NCBI RefSeq assembly: GCF_013266695.1
Contig: NZ_JABRXF010000001.1
Coordinates: 1,989,736 to 2,053,735, forward strand
DNA from: Hongsoonwoonella zoysiae
Lineage (GTDB): Bacteria; Pseudomonadota; Alphaproteobacteria; Rhizobiales; Stappiaceae
Length of the DNA stretch: 64,000 nt
Direction of reading: 5' to 3'
A model generated the notes under the pieces. That model made no database searches and had not been told where the DNA came from. It was given only the letters and a program-made list of their open reading frames with translations. The translations under genes were made by a program, and so were the position numbers. Position 1 is the first letter of the stretch; each line of letters starts with the position of its first letter. Positions 55,594 through 63,965 of the stretch are shown in pieces.

Positions 55594-56646
55594 ATGGATT
55601 TTGACCGCAAGACGTTTTTCGACCGTGTCCGGCAGCCGGTATTCGGCGGCGGCCTTGGTGAAAGCGCGGTCGCCAATATGGACGCGATCCTCGGCTACTG
55701 GTTTGAAAACCATGGCCATAACCCACCCGCGCAACTGGCTTATGTGCTGGCGACCGTCCTTGCCGAAGTCGGGCGGAACATGGCGCCGGCGCGGGAAGGC
55801 TTTGCCGATAGCGACGAAGAGGCGCGCCGCAAGCTCATGGGCCGAGCTTACGCGCAGCCGGCCGGGCCATACGATCACGCCTACTACGGGCGTGGCTACG
55901 TTCAACTGACGTGGCTCGCCAACTACCGGAAACAGAGCGACAAGCTCGGCATCGATTTCGTGAAGGACCCGGACAAGGTGCTGGAACCGGAATACGCGCT
56001 GCGCATCCTGGTGGAGGGCATGCTTGACGGCGACTTCAACGGCACCGGTGAGGGGCTTGGTCACTACGTCAATCAAACGAAGCGGGATTTTGTCGAAGCG
56101 CGAAGGACGGTCAACGGTTTGGACCGCGCGCATGAAATCGCGGGCTATGCGAATGCCTTCCTGATGGCAATCGAAGCGGCTTCCGGTGAAGGCGGCAATG
56201 ATGCGCCGGATCGTAAGAAGCAAGACGTGAAGACGCCGGAAAAGGATGGAGAACGGGAATTCTTCCTGAGCGTGAAGCAGCAGGAACGGCTCGCCTTACT
56301 GATGGACGACAGGCTTGATATTCCCTTCGTGTCCGATGGATCGGAGCGGCGGATTTTCCTTAAGGTCGTCCAGTCTATAGACCGGAACATCTTCAAAGTG
56401 GTGCCGGTGGAAATCGTTGGCATCGTCAACAAGGGGGATTCAATCGTCAGCCCCGAGGTCTACAAGGGGATGAAGGAATATCTTGCGGAATTTCTCGCAA
56501 GCATCATTCCGCTTCCCTTTGTGCCGGCTTTCGTCAAGCGCGAAATCCTGGAATTCGCAATCGACGTCATCCTTCGGGCGCTGTCCGAGTTCACGACGAT
56601 CGATGACGTGATCGCGGATCTGCTGGACGAAAAAATGGCCGCTTGA
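55594..56646 (+). CDS. GH19-like peptidoglycan/chitin hydrolase with unknown C-terminal domain
   Basis: A 350-residue protein. The first 195 residues have the lysozyme-like GH19 fold: VLATVLAEVGRNMAPARE (catalytic Glu region), HAYYGRGYVQLTWLANYRK, and PDKVLEPEYALRILVEGM. After a charged linker (about 197-220), residues 221-350 form a helical/beta domain of unknown kind (MDDRLDIPFV; VVPVEIVGIVNKGDS). No signal peptide is seen, so export would need lysis or a dedicated system. The next two genes, on the opposite strand, converge on it. Confidence 0.82.
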   Translation: MDFDRKTFFDRVRQPVFGGGLGESAVANMDAILGYWFENHGHNPPAQLAYVLATVLAEVGRNMAPAREGFADSDEEARRKLMGRAYAQPAGPYDHAYYGRGYVQLTWLANYRKQSDKLGIDFVKDPDKVLEPEYALRILVEGMLDGDFNGTGEGLGHYVNQTKRDFVEARRTVNGLDRAHEIAGYANAFLMAIEAASGEGGNDAPDRKKQDVKTPEKDGEREFFLSVKQQERLALLMDDRLDIPFVSDGSERRIFLKVVQSIDRNIFKVVPVEIVGIVNKGDSIVSPEVYKGMKEYLAEFLASIIPLPFVPAFVKREILEFAIDVILRALSEFTTIDDVIADLLDEKMAA

Positions 56647-56717
56647 CGAGTTTGAAGAACGGGCCGGCCACGGCGGGGCGCAGTACACTTCCCGCCGTGA
56701 CAGGGCTTCCCTGCGTG

Positions 56718-57488
56718 CTACATCCACGCGAGGATCTGGTCGATATTGTCCTGGTTCAGGCGAACCGCGAAGTTCGTGTCGAGCGTTTCAGACCCGGCAA
56801 CGTGAACGCCCGCGCTGTAGACGGCCCCTTGCCGCGACCTCAGCAGGGATGACCCGCTCTGACCCTTGTAGGTGTCGATCTTGTAGAACAGGAACTCCTC
56901 GGCGAGCGAGCCGATCCTGCCCGTCTCTCCCCACATCGTGCCCGTTGGTTTGTCGCCTGGATAACCGATGATGGAGACGGGATCGGCCAGCAGGGCCCCA
57001 TCGTCGAACGCGAAGAGCCCGATTTCCGTGCCGTCGAAAGCCCGGTCGAGGGTGATGAGGCCGAAGTCGTAGACATATTGCGTGTAATCGACGACCACGC
57101 CGCCGGGCGTCAGCAAGGGGCTGGGCGGCGCGAGGGTGCGATATTCCTCCGGGACGTCAAGCCGTTTCGCCCAGCCGATGCCGTAGGGCGCATCATTCGG
57201 GCCGTTCTGGGCGGGCGTGAAGCTGACGCCGGTGGCCCATCCGCCAAGCTCCTTTCCCCAAAGGTTATGGGCGGCGGTGAGTACGTGATAATCGTCGATC
57301 AAGGTGCCCGTGCCCGAATAGACCTTCTTGTTCGGAAAGGTCATTTCCAGACGGCCGATGCGGCGAACCGGAAAGGTCGACGTATCTTCGATGTGGACCC
57401 TTTGATCGGGTGGAAACACGATTTCGACGCCGGGTTCGCCTTCCGGTTTCGCACCGGTCGGCTGACGGGATTTTTCAGTTCCGGTCAT
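56718..57488 (-). CDS. Trypsin/V8-like serine endopeptidase
   Basis: A 256-residue protein of the glutamyl-endopeptidase type. The triad is visible: His74 in LTAAHNLW, Asp141 in VYDFGLITLD and Ser211 in YKGQSGSSLL. No signal peptide: the first 40 residues are charged and lack a hydrophobic core, which may be a propeptide. The ATG at 57488 follows GGGAG; an upstream TTG at 57503 is an alternative. It is 33 bp downstream of the gene at 57522 on the same strand. Confidence 0.85.
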   Translation of the reverse strand: MTGTEKSRQPTGAKPEGEPGVEIVFPPDQRVHIEDTSTFPVRRIGRLEMTFPNKKVYSGTGTLIDDYHVLTAAHNLWGKELGGWATGVSFTPAQNGPNDAPYGIGWAKRLDVPEEYRTLAPPSPLLTPGGVVVDYTQYVYDFGLITLDRAFDGTEIGLFAFDDGALLADPVSIIGYPGDKPTGTMWGETGRIGSLAEEFLFYKIDTYKGQSGSSLLRSRQGAVYSAGVHVAGSETLDTNFAVRLNQDNIDQILAWM

Positions 57489-57521
57489 TGCCAAATCTCC
57501 CAAGTCAAGGAGCCGGTGCGA

Positions 57522-58292
57522 TTACCAGAGCGTGCCTTTAAACGTGCCCGGCGAGTGGAAATCCGAACCCAGAGCCATCGACGGCGCAAGGCCGCCCCGA
57601 GCGCCAAGGGCCATATTCTCGCGCGCCGCCATGTCGGCGTCTCCACTCCGCAGCTTGTTGAAGATCTTTTCCGCGTAATCGAGATATTCCTCGATCTCCT
57701 GCGGGGTGAAGCCCATCTTGGAGAGCTGGTCTCCATAGGCGATCAGGAAGGTGTTGTAGGTGATTTTGTTGACATCGACGCTCGACTGGGCGGCGGTGAA
57801 GGCAAGCGCGGTTTCGATCTGGGTGGTAATGCCGGTCGCCTCGATGTGGCGCGACCAGGCATAGATGTCGTAGCGCGCGATGCCGTAGCTCTGGACGACG
57901 ATGTAATAGCTGCTCATCTCCGCCTGGGTGCCGGTGCCCGCGCCGATGATCGCTTCCAGGCCCGTGGTCACGAGCTTGCCGATGCCGCTGACGATATTGT
58001 CGGCCCCGCCGGAAATGAAATCGCGCACCGCATCGGTGACCTTGTCTACAAGGCTGCCCGCATCCGCCTTCACGTAGGCCCGCGTTTCCTTGTGCCAGGC
58101 GAGGATTTCCTTCACCGGAACGGTCCGGTTGTTTTCCGTGCCGGCCGTTCGCAGGTTTTCCTTGATCGCGTTTTGAAAACTGTCGTTCTTCTGCTGAGCA
58201 AGCTCGAACAGCAGGTTCAGCGCAAGGGTCAGTTCGGTCTTTTTGTCGGGAGCGGGATCGAGCGCATTTATTGCGTTTTTGAGGAAAGCCAT
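57522..58292 (-). CDS. Helical protein of unknown function upstream of a serine protease
   Basis: A 256-residue protein starting MAFLKNAINALDPAPDKK. A Gly/Ala/Ile-rich central segment (ISGGADNIVSGIGKLVTTGLEAIIGAGTG, about 95-123) could be membrane-active, flanked by amphipathic helices. The C-terminal part is charged then Gly-rich (DMAARENMALGARGGLAP). No signal peptide, no recognised domain. Expressed with the protease downstream. Palindromes lie upstream. Confidence 0.7.
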   Translation of the reverse strand: MAFLKNAINALDPAPDKKTELTLALNLLFELAQQKNDSFQNAIKENLRTAGTENNRTVPVKEILAWHKETRAYVKADAGSLVDKVTDAVRDFISGGADNIVSGIGKLVTTGLEAIIGAGTGTQAEMSSYYIVVQSYGIARYDIYAWSRHIEATGITTQIETALAFTAAQSSVDVNKITYNTFLIAYGDQLSKMGFTPQEIEEYLDYAEKIFNKLRSGDADMAARENMALGARGGLAPSMALGSDFHSPGTFKGTLW

Positions 58293-58693
58293 GGCTTTTT
58301 CTCCATTATGTAAAATTGTATGAAAATAGTATTTATTCCCAAAATAACTCTATCTTTAGATAGAATTATTTTAGAAAACCATATTGATACTTGTGATTAC
58401 ATCAGTCAATTACTGGCATTATTTGCATTGTTATTATTGACGCTGCATAATGCAAAGAGCGCTTACGCGGTGGGTCACCCGCGTCATGTGCCACGTTTGC
58501 AAGCGGTGTTCCGGTTCGAAGACCACGTGTCCTGAAGCCCCGGGGAAAGTCCGAAAACGGCTCGCCGGATCTGTGTATTGGCAAAGGGTGCTCCTCGACG
58601 GGGTCATACGATGGCACTACGCTGCACGGGCAACAAGACATGCGGCCCGACCCGGGGCAGGGTGGGCCGGCAAGATCGATTGGAAGACCATTC
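58293..58693. other. AT-rich control region left of DUF1868 gene
   Basis: About 400 bp: its left 160 bp is very AT-rich with two inverted repeats (58341-58372; TTTGCATT near 58428 inverted as AATGCAAA near 58449). The right part is GC-rich without a convincing gene. It probably carries the promoter of the leftward 57522 gene. Confidence 0.5.
58341..58372. repeat. 15-bp-arm inverted repeat upstream of the 57522 gene
   Basis: AAAATAACTCTATCT (58341-58355) and AGATAGAATTATTTT (58358-58372) are inverted with one mismatch and a 2-bp centre. Its position 49-80 bp ahead of the leftward gene suggests an operator; T-rich ends also allow weak termination. Confidence 0.75.
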
Positions 58694-59413
58694 ATGACAT
58701 TTACGGAATTGATGGCTGAGGCGCGCGCTTCCCGAGAACGTCCGCCTTTTTTGGGACGACGCTTCGATGCTAAGGGGCAGGCGCTGACGGAGCCCGGATG
58801 CACCATCATAGGGCATATACGCGACGAGGCAGGACAGGCGGCGCTGGCGGCGGCTCGCGCGCGGATCGAAGGGTCGGCCGCCGGCCGATGCTGGGCGTGG
58901 CTGCCGCCTTCAAGCTGGCACATGACCATGTTCGACCTGTTGCTGCACGCGAATGGCGAAAAGCCGGAATTTCGCGCCGACTGGCAGAGAGAGCTTCGCG
59001 GGCGGGAGGCGGATCTCGCGATGGTTGAGCGCTTCCGGGGGATGGGCGCTGGAACACCGCCGCCCTACCGCATGCAGGTGACCGGCCTTTGGCGGCGCCC
59101 GGAAGCGATGGGCGTTCGTCTTGAGGGAGAGACGGAAGCGGAGGAAGCGCGGATCCGCGCGATGCGCGACAGGCTGGCCGATGCCGCGGGCCTGCGGCAA
59201 AGGCCGGGTCATGAGACTTACGGCTTCCACATCACGCTTGCCTATATGATCGACTGGCCGGACGCAGTCGAGGCAGAGGAAGCGGAACGGGCGATCGACA
59301 TGGCGGAAGCGGAGCTTATCGAAACGCATCCGGTTTTCGAGCTTGGCGCGCCCGAGGTTTGCCTGTTCGACGATATGGAGGAGTTTCGCCCGCAGTTTTT
59401 CCTGTCAGCGTGA
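58694..59413 (+). CDS. DUF1868 protein (2H phosphoesterase-like)
   Basis: A 239-residue protein with two His-containing motifs, SSWHMTMFD and YGFHITLAY, spaced like the paired motifs of 2H phosphoesterases, within the DUF1868 family. Such enzymes act on cyclic phosphodiesters or RNA ends; the substrate here is unknown. The ATG at 58694 follows GGAAGA. Confidence 0.85.
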   Translation: MTFTELMAEARASRERPPFLGRRFDAKGQALTEPGCTIIGHIRDEAGQAALAAARARIEGSAAGRCWAWLPPSSWHMTMFDLLLHANGEKPEFRADWQRELRGREADLAMVERFRGMGAGTPPPYRMQVTGLWRRPEAMGVRLEGETEAEEARIRAMRDRLADAAGLRQRPGHETYGFHITLAYMIDWPDAVEAEEAERAIDMAEAELIETHPVFELGAPEVCLFDDMEEFRPQFFLSA

Positions 59414-59450
59414 TACAGGCTGCCCCCTCATCGCCCCGCTTTGCGAGGCA

Positions 59451-59472
59451 CTTCTCCCCCGGTGGGGAGAAG
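59451..59472. repeat. Intergenic palindrome (CTTCTCCCC type)
   Basis: CTTCTCCCC (59451-59459) is inverted as GGGGAGAAG (59464-59472), in a gap of 114 bp between convergent genes. Elements with this core are common in rhizobial intergenic DNA and could also terminate transcripts. Confidence 0.65.
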
Positions 59473-59527
59473 GGGGCGCGAGCGGCCTGTCCTTGAGCAA
59501 ATAACGCGACTTTGTGAGACCTGGCCC

Positions 59528-60349
59528 TTATTCGCCGCCGCCGGTGAAGAAGCCCTCCAGTTCGGCAAAGCCCATCGCCTGCTGCGAGAACGTGAAAGTG
59601 CCATCGCGACGCATCTCGCGGGCGGCCTGCACGAAGGCGCCGAAGGCAAGACGGGCCAGCGCCGAGCCGACGCTGATCCGCTTGACGCCGGCTTGCGCGA
59701 GATCCTGCGCGGTGAAGGTCGCGCCCGGCATGCCCATCACCACGTTGACGGGTTTGGAGACCGCTTCGCATACGGTTCTTATCGTGGCGAGATCATGCAG
59801 GCCGGGGGCGTAAAGCACATCCGCGCCCGCAGCCTCGAAAGCCTGAAGGCGCTTGATCGTGTCGTCGAGATCCGGCCGGTCCCAGAGGAAATTTTCGCAG
59901 CGCGCGGTGAGGATAAAATCATGGGGCAGGGTACGCGCGGCCTCGCAAGCGGCCTGAATTCGCTCGACCGCGAGGCCGAAATCATAGATCGCGTCGTTCC
60001 GGTCTCCCGTGTGATCCTCAAGCGAGCAGCCCGCAAGACCGATATCGGCGGCGGCGCGGACCGTCTCCGCCGCACTTTCCGGGCTGTCGCCGAAGCCCTT
60101 TTCAAGGTCCGCCGAAACGGGAAGGGGTGTTGCTGACACGATCCGCCGGCAATGGGCGAGAGTTGCTTCCCGGCTCACCGCACCTTCCGCAAGCCCAAGC
60201 GAAAAGGCCATGCCCGCACTCGTTGTCGCAAGCGCCTCGAAACCAATGGCCGCCAGAATGCGCGCGGTGCCGACATCCCACGGGTTCGGGAAGATAAAGG
60301 CTCCCGGGCCCTCATGCAGCTTCCGAAATGCGCTGGGCTGCTTGTCCAT
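59528..60349 (-). CDS. Isocitrate lyase/PEP phosphonomutase family protein
   Basis: A 273-residue TIM-barrel protein: PGAFIFPNPWDVGTARIL, LPVSADLEKGFGDSPE with the metal-binding acidic residues, GCSLEDHTG, and RCENFLWDRPDLDDTIKRL. The family splits C-C or P-C bonds of alpha-keto or hydroxy acids; this shorter subgroup includes enzymes annotated as oxaloacetate decarboxylase or carboxyvinyl-phosphonate mutase. The exact reaction cannot be read. Confidence 0.9.
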   Translation of the reverse strand: MDKQPSAFRKLHEGPGAFIFPNPWDVGTARILAAIGFEALATTSAGMAFSLGLAEGAVSREATLAHCRRIVSATPLPVSADLEKGFGDSPESAAETVRAAADIGLAGCSLEDHTGDRNDAIYDFGLAVERIQAACEAARTLPHDFILTARCENFLWDRPDLDDTIKRLQAFEAAGADVLYAPGLHDLATIRTVCEAVSKPVNVVMGMPGATFTAQDLAQAGVKRISVGSALARLAFGAFVQAAREMRRDGTFTFSQQAMGFAELEGFFTGGGE

Positions 60350-60457
60350 TATCCGCTCCTCCGCCGGGGTTGTCCGACAGGACGGTAGCGCGGGGAACTT
60401 CGCTCAATCAAGAACAAATAGCGAACAATATTGGGTGAGTTGTGCACCTGAACGGGA

Positions 60458-61213
60458 TCAAGCAGGCAATTCCCCCAGTGCCACGCGGTAGAGCCGCACC
60501 GTCTCGGCGAAGCCGTAAATGAGCGCATCCGCCGTGAAGCCGTGGCCGATGGAAACCTCGCGCAGGAAGGGCATTTCGGCGACGAGCGGCGGCAGGTTGA
60601 GAAGCGTGAGGTCATGCCCGGCGTTGACGCCGAGGCCCGCCTTATGCGCGGCCTTTCCCGTGGCGACGACCCTGGCGCGCTCACGTTCCGCCGCCTTCTC
60701 GTCGTCGTAACACGCGCCGTAAGGGCCGGTGTAGATCTCGATCCGCTCCGCGCCCAACTGCGCGGCAAGCTCCGGCGCTTCCGGGTCGGCATTGACGAAG
60801 AGCGAAACGCGCACGTTCCACTGTTTCGTCTGGCGGGTGACGGCGGAGATAATCTGGCTGTCGCGGGCAAGGTTCCAGCCATGGTCCGACGTGAGCTGGG
60901 CGGGATCGTCCGGCACGTAAAGCACCTGGTGCGGACGGTGCTTTTCGACAAGGTCGAGGAAATCCGGGCTCGGATAGCCTTCCAGGCAAAGCTCCTTGTC
61001 CGGGAACTCGTCATTGATGAGGGCGGTGAGATCCGCGACGTCGGTCTTGCGGATATGACGCTCGTCCGGGCGCGGATGAATGGTGATGCCCTTGGCGCCC
61101 GCCTGAAGCGCGATGCGCGACATGTCCACCACGCTCGGCCACGGCAGGTCGCGCCGGTTGCGCAGCATGGCGACGGCGTTGACGTTGACGGACAGGCGGC
61201 TTTGATCGCTCAT
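60458..61213 (-). CDS. pdxJ: Pyridoxine 5'-phosphate synthase
   Basis: Makes pyridoxine 5'-phosphate from deoxyxylulose 5-phosphate and 3-amino-2-oxopropyl phosphate. The 251-residue TIM barrel has the early SVNVNAVAMLRNRR, GITIHPRPDERHI, VSLFVNADPEA, GAERIEIYTGPYG and HGFTADALIYG. The ATG at 61213 (MSDQSRLSVN) is chosen over one 4 codons upstream. The gap from ilvH contains a dispersed repeat and the ilvBH terminator. Confidence 0.96.
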   Translation of the reverse strand: MSDQSRLSVNVNAVAMLRNRRDLPWPSVVDMSRIALQAGAKGITIHPRPDERHIRKTDVADLTALINDEFPDKELCLEGYPSPDFLDLVEKHRPHQVLYVPDDPAQLTSDHGWNLARDSQIISAVTRQTKQWNVRVSLFVNADPEAPELAAQLGAERIEIYTGPYGACYDDEKAAERERARVVATGKAAHKAGLGVNAGHDLTLLNLPPLVAEMPFLREVSIGHGFTADALIYGFAETVRLYRVALGELPA

Positions 61214-61245
61214 CTTTTGTCTCACGCTGGCAGGTTGACTAGGGC

Positions 61246-61297
61246 CTGGAGCGAATTCTGATCACGAAAGCGATCCCGCTTTCGTGGAAAACGCTCT
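61246..61297. repeat. 52-bp dispersed palindromic repeat, copy 2
   Basis: Same element as at 16928-16979, with 3 differences in 52 positions. The GCGATCCCGC apex breaks the palindrome slightly relative to copy 1. Confidence 0.85.
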
Positions 61298-61312
61298 AGC
61301 ATGGCACGTTAG

Positions 61313-61346
61313 CAAAAGAGAAAACGGGGCGAACAGTGCCGCCCCG
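61313..61346 (-). terminator. Terminator of the ilvB-ilvH transcript
   Basis: On the minus strand CGGGGC pairs with GCCCCG across a 10-nt loop and is followed by TTTTCTCTTTT. It lies about 60 bp beyond the ilvH stop. Confidence 0.75.
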
Positions 61347-61407
61347 CGTTTATTTAATGGTGCCAGACTATTAGAGCCTGTCCACTCGCAACTTGCGAAG
61401 CCCGGTG

Positions 61408-61980
61408 TCAGAGCGCCTTTGCCCCGCGCTGGAGGGCGGCGACGCCCGTGCGCGATACCTCGATCAGCCCGAGCGGGCCCATGATGGAGATGAACTGCTC
61501 CACCTTGTTGGTGCGGCCCGTGATCTCGAAGACGAAATGTTCCGTCGTCGCGTCGATGACGGTGGCCCGGAAGGCATCGGCAAGCCTCAGCGCCTCAAGC
61601 CGCTTTTCGCCGAGGCCGGCGACCTTGACGAGCGCAAGCTCACGCTCGAGCGGCTTGTCCTGGTTTTGCGCGTGGGCTTCCACCGTCAGGTCCGTGACGC
61701 GGTGGACGGGCACCAGGCGCTCAAGCTGATGGCGGATCTGCTCGATTACCTGCGGCGTGCCGGTGGTGACGATGGTGATCCGCGACAGGTGCTTTTCATG
61801 CTCGGTTTCCGACACCGTCAGGCTGTCGATGTTGTAACCGCGGCCCGAGAACAGCCCGATCACGCGGGCAAGCACGCCCGGTTCGTTGTCCACCAGAACG
61901 GAAAGCGTGTGCGTTTCCTGCTTCTCGCTCACCTCTGCCATGAAATAGGCGGAAGGCGCATTGACGTTTTGTGCGTTCAT
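61408..61980 (-). CDS. ilvH: Acetolactate synthase small (regulatory) subunit
   Basis: Activates the catalytic subunit and gives valine feedback. The 190-residue protein begins after a short N-terminal extension with the ACT domain HTLSVLVDNEPGVLARVIGLFSGRGYNIDSL-type core (about residues 24-95) and a second ACT-like half (ALVKVAGLGEKRLEALR). It lies 23 bp after ilvB. Confidence 0.96.
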   Translation of the reverse strand: MNAQNVNAPSAYFMAEVSEKQETHTLSVLVDNEPGVLARVIGLFSGRGYNIDSLTVSETEHEKHLSRITIVTTGTPQVIEQIRHQLERLVPVHRVTDLTVEAHAQNQDKPLERELALVKVAGLGEKRLEALRLADAFRATVIDATTEHFVFEITGRTNKVEQFISIMGPLGLIEVSRTGVAALQRGAKAL

Positions 61981-62003
61981 TTCCCTGTTCCTTCAAACGC
62001 CGC

Positions 62004-63773
62004 TCAGACGAGCGCCTTGCCTTCCTTGCTGATGGCGGTGGCCACCGCCTCGTCGTTCGCCTCGTCGGGCAGAAGCATTTCGTTATGCGCCTTGCCGGAC
62101 GGGATCATCGGGAAGCAGTTGGCGAGATTGGCGACGCGACAATCGAAGATGACGGGCTTCGGCGTTTCCAGCATCTCCATGATCGCATCGTCGAGAGCGG
62201 CCGGCTTGTCGACGCAGATGCCGTGCCAGCCGAAGGCCTCGGCAAGCTTCACAAAGTCCGGCAGGCTGTCGGTATAGGAATGCGACAGGCGGTTTCCGTG
62301 CAAAAGCTGCTGCCACTGGCGCACCATGCCCATGTACTGGTTGTTGAGCACGAAGATCTTGACCGGCAGATTGTATTGCGTCGCCGTCGACATCTCCTGG
62401 ATGTTCATCATGATCGACGCATCGCCCGCGATGTCGATCACCAGCGCATCGGGGTTGGCGACCTGCGCGCCGATCGCCGCCGGCATGCCGTAGCCCATGG
62501 TGCCGAGGCCGCCCGACGTCAGCCACCGGTTCGGCGCCTCGAAACCGTAGAACTGCGCCGCCCACATCTGATGCTGGCCGACTTCGGTGGAGACGAACGT
62601 CTTGCGGTCCTTCGTATGCTCGTAAAGCCGCTGGATCGCATATTGCGGCATGATGAAATCGTCCGACGGGCGGTAGGCGAGCGAATTGCGCGCCCGCCAT
62701 GTATCGATTTTCCCGTTCCACGCCTTCATCGCCGCTTGGTCGAGCTTCTTGCCGGAAGCACGGAAGATGCGGACCATATCCTCAAGCACATGGCCGACAT
62801 CGCCGATGATCGGCAGGTCGACGGAAACCGTCTTGTTGATCGAGGAGGGGTCGATGTCGATGTGGATCTTGCGTGAGCCCGGCGAGAAAGCGTCGAGCCG
62901 CCCGGTGATGCGGTCGTCGAAGCGTGCGCCGACGTTGATCATCAGATCGCACTCGTGCATGGCCATGTTGGCCTCGTAGGTGCCGTGCATGCCGAGCATG
63001 CCGAGCCACCTTTCGCCGGAGGCCGGATAGGCGCCGAGCCCCATCAGGGTGGAAGTGATCGGAATGCCGGTGATCTCGACAAGCTCGCGCAGGAGCGCGC
63101 AGGCCTGTGGGCCGGAGTTGATGACGCCGCCGCCGGTATAAAGAACGGGGCGCTTTGCGGCGGCGATCATCGCGACCGCGTGGCGGATCGCCTCGATATC
63201 GCCCTTGATTTGCGGGCGATAGGACTTGTGCGCGATCATATTGCTCGGGCCTTCATAGTCGCCGGTCGCGAACTGGATGTCCTTCGGAATATCGACGACA
63301 ACGGGGCCCGGGCGCCCGCTGGTCGCGACATAGAAGGCCTCATGCATGATGCGCGGCAGATCCTCGATCCGCTTGACCAGCCAGTTGTGCTTGGTGCAGG
63401 GGCGGGTGATGCCGACGGTGTCGCACTCCTGAAAGGCGTCGTTGCCGATCAGATGGGTCGGAACCTGGCCCGTTATGCAGACAAGCGGGATGGAATCCAG
63501 CATGGCGTCGGTCAGTGCCGTGACCATGTTAGTGGCACCCGGACCGGAGGTGACGAGGACGACGCCCGGCTTGCCGGTGGAACGCGCGTAACCTTCCGCC
63601 GCATGGCCCGCGCCCTGCTCGTGGCGCACGAGAATATGCTCGATATCCTCCTGCTGGATGATCTCGTCGTAGATGGGAAGTACGGCGCCGCCGGGATATC
63701 CGAAAACGTGTTTGACCCCTTGGTCCCTCAAGGCTTGCAGCACCATCTCGGCGCCTGTCATTTCCCGTCTCAT
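62004..63773 (-). CDS. ilvB: Acetolactate synthase large (catalytic) subunit
   Basis: First common step of branched-chain amino acid synthesis, joining two pyruvates or pyruvate and 2-ketobutyrate with TPP. The 589-residue protein has the catalytic Glu region LVRHEQGAGHAAEGYAR, the FAD-domain GARFDDRITG, and the TPP-binding GDASIMMNIQEMSTA ... VLNNQYMGMV. Its mRNA leader encodes a short peptide with Ile-Leu-Val-Val codons and a terminator, so it is probably regulated by attenuation. Confidence 0.97.
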   Translation of the reverse strand: MRREMTGAEMVLQALRDQGVKHVFGYPGGAVLPIYDEIIQQEDIEHILVRHEQGAGHAAEGYARSTGKPGVVLVTSGPGATNMVTALTDAMLDSIPLVCITGQVPTHLIGNDAFQECDTVGITRPCTKHNWLVKRIEDLPRIMHEAFYVATSGRPGPVVVDIPKDIQFATGDYEGPSNMIAHKSYRPQIKGDIEAIRHAVAMIAAAKRPVLYTGGGVINSGPQACALLRELVEITGIPITSTLMGLGAYPASGERWLGMLGMHGTYEANMAMHECDLMINVGARFDDRITGRLDAFSPGSRKIHIDIDPSSINKTVSVDLPIIGDVGHVLEDMVRIFRASGKKLDQAAMKAWNGKIDTWRARNSLAYRPSDDFIMPQYAIQRLYEHTKDRKTFVSTEVGQHQMWAAQFYGFEAPNRWLTSGGLGTMGYGMPAAIGAQVANPDALVIDIAGDASIMMNIQEMSTATQYNLPVKIFVLNNQYMGMVRQWQQLLHGNRLSHSYTDSLPDFVKLAEAFGWHGICVDKPAALDDAIMEMLETPKPVIFDCRVANLANCFPMIPSGKAHNEMLLPDEANDEAVATAISKEGKALV

Positions 63774-63850
63774 CTTTTCTTTCCCTGGCCTGTCCCGCCT
63801 GGCCGTTCCATGGTTGCGGGACTTTTCATGATCGGTCTGCTTCAGACAAT

Positions 63851-63873
63851 AAAAAAGGCCCCCGAGGAGGCCT
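63851..63873 (-). terminator. Attenuator terminator upstream of ilvB
   Basis: On the minus strand AGGCCTCC and GGGGGCCT form a stem followed by TTTTTT, between the leader peptide and ilvB (78 bp before the ATG). Position and structure suit conditional termination. Confidence 0.78.
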
Positions 63874-63902
63874 GATCGCGCGCTAGCCCTTCCGGACGAC
63901 GG

Positions 63903-63965
63903 TTACATCGCCCAGGCAGCGCGCCTTCCTACTACGAGAATAAGCTGGGCGGACGTTTTCGCCAC
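63903..63965 (-). CDS. Branched-chain amino acid leader peptide of ilvB
   Basis: A 20-codon frame starting GTG at 63965 behind AAGGTGA. It reads MAKTSAQLILVVGRR then AAWAM, with consecutive CTT ATT CTC GTA GTA codons (Leu Ile Leu Val Val) for the end products of the pathway. A terminator hairpin follows 30 bp later. This is the classic arrangement for ribosome-mediated attenuation of ilv genes. Confidence 0.75.
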   Translation of the reverse strand: MAKTSAQLILVVGRRAAWAM

